Assembly (NCBI RefSeq): GCF_026212465.1
Contig: NC_080056.1
Coordinates: 15,985,319 to 16,049,318, forward strand
DNA: 64,000 bases
Direction: 5' to 3'
Source: Amaranthus tricolor
Taxonomy: Eukaryota > Streptophyta > Magnoliopsida > Caryophyllales > Amaranthaceae
Shown one piece after another: positions 59,901 through 64,000 of the stretch. A program made the translations under genes and the position numbers. Each line of letters opens with the position of its first letter. Within the stretch, counting starts at the first letter, position 1. Below the pieces are notes generated by a model, which did no database searches, was not told where the DNA came from, and saw nothing but the letters and a program-made list of their open reading frames with translations.

Positions 59901-62627
59901 TGTATACAAACAAAACAAATTGGCTGCCCCTGCCCCTCTTCATTGCTCACCTATTCAGGTCTACTTAGTTGCTGATATACATTTTTACCACCAACAGAAT
60001 TCCCCAGCCCCAACATTATTTCACAGTAAACTTTCTAACATGATGCAATGAACTAGTAATTTGGAATAATGGGTTTACGAAGGAGTAATCAGGTAAAAAC
60101 TATATTAGGAGGTAATTGGGGAATAAGCTAGTTTTAAGTGGTAGTTTTCTTATAAATAAGGGGAATTAAGGCTCATTAGTATCAAGAAAATAGTGGGTGA
60201 GTTTAATACTCAATGGGAAATCTCAAGCATCTCGAATAGCTTGATCTATCTTTTGTTATTTTGTAATCTTCCTTTAATCATCAATTCTATAGTATAATTC
60301 ATCTTTGTCATTTTATTCTTTCAATTTTCAATTTACTGATTTCTAGAAATTATCAGTTCATCGCACATAATTGAGAAAATTGGGGGGAAAAAGAAGATGA
60401 TAAGACAAATTGGTCACCTTTTATGTTTGATATTAGATGAGCTTCATCGATTACTTCACATAGAATGAGGATTTTGAGAAAAACAAATCAGTTTCCACGC
60501 ATTAACGCAGCAGGCATCACTAATGTTATTTCAGTTTTCCAAGGAAACAAGACCTCCACACTGCCCCCTCAGACCACCAAAGTACATTATTAATTTTAAT
60601 TTTCTTTATTAGTGTAAATTATTGAAACTGATCTCGAAAATTGGGAGCCCTAGGCACTTGCCCCACCTGCCCTTGCCCATTTACACGTCTATGCATATTA
60701 TAACGTTCTATCTGAGACATAATTCATCCTTGTATATCACTCTTTACTCATCAAGTGGGTTCTTTTCACACTCCTCTGACAGAAAAAATAGGCAATGATA
60801 CCTGTTCTCAAAGGTTCAGAAACCTAGTACAAAAGTTTGGTCATACTCCCTCTGCCTGATTTTGTAACACTTGGGTTCTCCTACTTTTTAAATTTAGCTT
60901 CCATTAAGTGGAAAGACAACAAAACAAGAGGGATTGAGATTAGGAGAGCAAAAGAAAGAGATAGGAATAGGACCATTTTCATGTTTGGAAGTGTTGCAAT
61001 CTAGGTGGGACACATTAATATGTTGTGGAACAAGGGGTACAAACTATAGAAGGACTAAAGGAGGAATAATGAGTCTTGAATATTTAAAAATCACCACTAT
61101 AGTAGAAAAAGGAAAGAATGTCCAGATAAATTGGAACTCATAAAAAGAGGTGTTCCAAAGAACCAACTCAAGCAGTTCAATTTTCCCATAGAAAAAAAAA
61201 TAGAAGTAGGATATTTTAAAAATCATGCAAAAAGATTTCAAACCACATTGAAAGGAATAGGACTAAAGGTGTTTTTAGCCTTGGAAAAGCTTGTTGAAAT
61301 TCCTAGAATATTGTATCCACTTAAATTTGTTTCAAAAAATCATGTTCTGAAGAAATCCACCAGACTTTTCCTCCCTGCTAAGAAGTTTTTAGACATTAAA
61401 TTCAGAAACCCAATGATATCACAGATCCCCACCACCCCAAAACAAGGCTAAACCTCTTGGAAGAATAATTGAATTTGACTGAAATATATCTTACAAGTAT
61501 CCCCTTAAAGAGTTGAACAGCAATGAAAAAGCCATATTTACCAAGATTTCAGGTATTGCTACATGAACCAAAAGATAATAACGTAAGAGATAGTTGAAAC
61601 CAATTCTTCTTTTATCATCCATTCCTATCCAATGGACATTATATGATAGCCTAGACTTAATTCAGTCACATCGTTATTTATCCCCTCCATCCAGGCCTTC
61701 TTTCATTTCCCTCGACCTCTTGTGTAGTCAATATTCATCATATCTCCAACTCTTTATTGTCTTAACAAAATCATCTCCCAATCGTCTTAATACATACCAG
61801 AATCAACGAGTCCATTCTCCTTTATCTTATTTGCAATATCTACCACACTTCATTCTCATAACTTCATTTTAATACTATCTCTTGGCATATGTACGCATGT
61901 CCATCTCAACATATACATGTCAATTACTTCCATTTTTGGTAAGCAGCTTTTTAAATGTCCAACATTCCCTCGTAGAATAAAGCAATTTTGGAAGAATGAA
62001 AAATCTGCTTTAATTTTTCTCGTACACTACAATTTTGTAACAATGTAATATCCTTGTTAGTTCTTTCCATTAAAGCCACTCAGCCACATTGAATCCTATG
62101 ATTCATATATTTAGCTATGACATATATTACATCTTTACATTTAATTTGACTTCCAATAACCTTATTATAGTCTTTAAATCTATCCTAGATACATTGCCCT
62201 GAAATTCTTAAGTCATCAGTTCCATTTGCCACTATAGTGATATCCAAGAACAACAATATAAACTGCTAACATATATCAAGACTTATTGGGATTAGAATAG
62301 CACTAAGTAAGCCATAATTACTCATGTTATTTACTTGATTGAATTATAATTACGATGGCTCTCCAATCATGTACTTCTCCAGCCCCTAAAAGAGAGAGAG
62401 ATCAATGTATCTCACTGTATATTAACTTGAGAGGAAAATTCAAAGAATTGCATTTTACCTTGCGTGAAAGATAGTGATCATACATAGTCAAGAGGCCTAG
62501 TCTGTAGACAGGCTCTGTTGCATAAACTGGAGCAGAGAGACCAAACTGTTTCATGGCATATGGCAACGCACCGAGATGCATTGTATCAGGATACGACAAA
62601 AGAACAGCATCAACAGTAGAAGCTACC
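50991..62627 (-). CDS. CPSF100: Cleavage and polyadenylation specificity factor 100-kDa subunit (CPSF100/CPSF2), first exon missing
   Basis: Pre-mRNA 3'-end processing factor; nuclear, non-catalytic partner of CPSF73. Seventeen in-phase exons: 62627-62459, 59437-59341, 58625-58499, 58406-58291, 57632-57538, 57458-57307, 57085-57028, 56949-56842, 56453-56207, 55085-54904, 53648-53556, 53292-53194, 53022-52891, 52798-52754, 51535-51368, 51273-51199, 51092-50991. They total 2065 nt (687 codons plus one base). The plant protein is about 739 residues, so about 50 N-terminal residues lie beyond 64000. Metallo-beta-lactamase part: [38 protein letters not shown]. Beta-[35 protein letters not shown]. 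Then a charged linker and the CPSF100 C-terminal domain ending [10 protein letters not shown]. No stops; looks functional. Exon edges were placed by splice consensus and recalled Arabidopsis homology. Confidence 0.93.
51536..52753 (-). other. CPSF100 intron 15 (1.2 kb) with MITE-like ends
   Basis: Non-coding. An AACAAAGAGAGTA right end near 52222 and a CTACTCTTTGAGTGCC start near 51978 could bound a decayed Stowaway-type MITE. CTCTCCCTCCGTCTCTTTCA at about 52459 is another isolated end. Confidence 0.4.
53649..54903 (-). other. CPSF100 intron 10 (1.25 kb)
   Basis: Between the exon ending near NMELSLQ and the exon starting [10 protein letters not shown]-rich, no ORF or repeat that I recognise. 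Confidence 0.6.
58626..59340 (-). other. CPSF100 intron 2 (second visible intron), possible LTR-like debris
   Basis: Contains 58730-58990, a block with GAAGGGGGTATTATAAGAGT and a GA-rich run, similar in style to 60060-60310 in the next intron upstream. Both may be remnants of a short LTR or TRIM family, but no paired repeats could be proven. Confidence 0.3.
60846..61012. mobile_element. Decayed Stowaway-like MITE in a CPSF100 intron
   Basis: Left end TACTCCCTCTGCCTGATTTT then GTAACACTTGG. The right side GGAAGTGTTGCAATCTAGG then TGGGACA is its diverged inverse. About 167 bp, no coding capacity. Confidence 0.45.
61590..62130 (-). pseudogene. RTE-type LINE fragment, C-terminal end
   Basis: Minus-strand frames with many stops resemble the region after the RT core of RTE non-LTR elements: [41 protein letters not shown] (family: MRMLRWMCGH), [12 protein letters not shown] and [15 protein letters not shown] (family: PKKTW..V...D...L). 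Old and heavily mutated. Confidence 0.6.
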
Positions 62628-64000
62628 CTGCATATCACAAGGAAGCTAAAAAATTACTATATGCAAGCTCGTTAATCAAAACCAAACAGTCAATGTAAGA
62701 ATCAACTCCTTACTTCCTACCTTCTCCTTCATCCCCGTCCCGCATCCCCAAAAGGATAGGCTACAAGTCTTCAAGCAACAATGATAAACAAAACAACAAT
62801 GGAAACAACGCCAAAAAAGTAATTATATAGAAAATTAAGAACACATTCATTCTGCCATGACTCGTCAGTTGCTTTAAGCCAGTATAATTATTATTTGTAA
62901 CAAACATGCAGTCCAAGGGGAAGCTGGAAGTTGGCTACAACTTAAGGTTAAAAACATTAAACAGTAGATACTGCAAACCAAAGCATCTTCTAACAACCCT
63001 AATTAGAAGTATAAGAACTACCCGATCTTAAGATTGCTACCTGCTGTAAAAGAATGCATCAAAGGATATCAGGTCCTCCAAAATAAAGTACAAATACTAG
63101 AAAATTGTGACCCTTCAATCTGTTATGTTCAAGGTTTCTGGTAAAGGGTAAGACGCTTAACTAATCATGAAAAGTGAATTATTTGTGACTTAAGAGGTAA
63201 GTATTTCAAAAATATCAAACTCGAGCTTCATCTGTGTAAGTTCACACTAAGATTGAGCAAGCTTCAAGATCTTCTGTAACAACAATATAAAAAAATTCAC
63301 CTACTCCACTATTTACCCCTAGATCTAAGACAAACATCAGCAGCACATGTACATCTTGCTAAATATTAATCCCTCATTGGCTTTCTACTTAATTAAAAAA
63401 GATTACTCATGATAAATCACATGAATCCTATGATGCTCAACCACATATTCTATGTTGAATTATTCATGGTTTGAACTTGATCACGTGAATCCAAGGATTC
63501 TAAACTACAAAGTTTAGGTTCAATTTAATGTTGCCAATGTTAGCCTATGAGCCAAACCCATGTAAAGAAAGCGCCAAGTCGACATTCTTCTCCGAAAAAC
63601 CACTCCCTTCATCCAAAACATTGTTCCTATATTAAAATCCCCTTGCAATTAACTCTGAACATAATTTCACCCAATCTACTCTTCATTCCCAAAAATGGCA
63701 ATCCTCTCTACATCACTCAATATAAGCATGTAATCTTAAAGCTTAAACAACAATTCACCATAATTTTCAAATATCATAAGTAACATATTTCATAAAGCTT
63801 CCCAATATGCATCGTTGTGGCAATGTAGTACATACCAATTAAATTCAAGCTCCTAAACCACGAATGCAAACTATATCCTCCAAAAATTTGATTTCCGTGC
63901 AACACAAAACTCGAAAGGAACATCAATCCACTTACTTCAATTTACAACTATCAGTCTACTAAAATTGCTCTAATGTCCCCCAATCAAACAAAACCCAATT
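62628..64000 (-). other. 5' part: CPSF100 intron 1, no exon found
   Basis: A TGATATGCAG acceptor ends it at 62628. I looked for the missing N-terminal exon, which should encode the NENPLSYL and FLIDCGWND-type motifs, and saw neither on the minus strand; it should lie beyond 64000. The 78-codon + ORF at 63547-63783 shows no recognisable features. Confidence 0.6.

Larger units (their letters stand above)
59438..62458 (-). other. CPSF100 first visible intron, 3.0 kb, repeat-filled
   Basis: Holds, from left: a GGCCC-type repeat (about 59570-60710), LTR-like debris (60060-60310), a MITE-like inverted repeat (60846-61012), a 106-codon + ORF (61131-61451) with no recognised domain, and a LINE fragment (61590-62130). 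It is flanked by good splice sites at AAG|GTAAAA and CTGCAG|CAAG. Confidence 0.6.

Noticed and set aside
61131..61451. 106-codon ORF in a CPSF100 intron
   Set aside because: No family resemblance, lysine-rich AT-driven composition, opposite strand to the gene, and no supporting splice or promoter signals.

Overview
This is nuclear DNA from a flowering plant, almost certainly a eudicot: AT-rich sequence, GT-AG introns, a plant-type CPSF100 gene, Sirevirus-type and other Ty1/Copia retrotransposons, CACTA, plant mariner (DD39D) and Stowaway-like elements, and RTE/L1-like LINE relics. The species cannot be named from the sequence.

Layout. 1-3 kb: the decayed 3' half of a low-molecular-weight protein tyrosine phosphatase gene. 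3.0-11.1 kb: Copia-1 (+), split by a 3.2-kb CACTA element (CACTA-S). 11.5-14.1 kb: Copia-2 (-), shortened by an internal deletion. 14-19 kb: AT-rich gene desert with one mariner-derived MITE. 19.2-33.1 kb: Sirevirus-type nest; a 10.6-kb copy (Sire-A) sits inside the env-like ORF of an older copy (Sire-B). 34.5-48.5 kb: a 14-kb CACTA element (CACTA-L, -) containing a 3.55-kb mariner element. 48.8-50.1 kb: LINE relic. 51.0 kb to beyond the right edge: the only apparently functional host gene, CPSF100 (-), with 17 coding exons visible and the first outside the window.

How the parts relate. Both CACTA copies have the same CACTAGTGGAAAAAA ends, the same TTTGCTGCGGTT-type subterminal repeats and perfect 3-bp target duplications (ACT and AAT). 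CACTA-L has a broken tnp2 transposase, yet its second gene can be spliced by eye from 11 exons into one uninterrupted 839-codon frame: an En/Spm Transposase_24-like protein ending in a Ulp1 (C48) protease-like domain. CACTA-S keeps the tnp2 segment that CACTA-L has lost. The mariner insertion lies within a 169-bp tandem array in the large intron just upstream of the exon with the Ulp1 cysteine. A MITE at 16.4 kb is an internally deleted relative of that mariner.

Most interesting points: the intact CACTA-L second gene beside a dead transposase; its probable His-to-Tyr change in the Ulp1 triad; the mariner frame break at an A9 tract and its antisense gene-like ORF; a seven-copy stem-loop array in the Sire-B LTR; and the mariner/MITE parent-derivative pair. 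All homology calls come from recalled family motifs and by-eye alignment; no database search was run.
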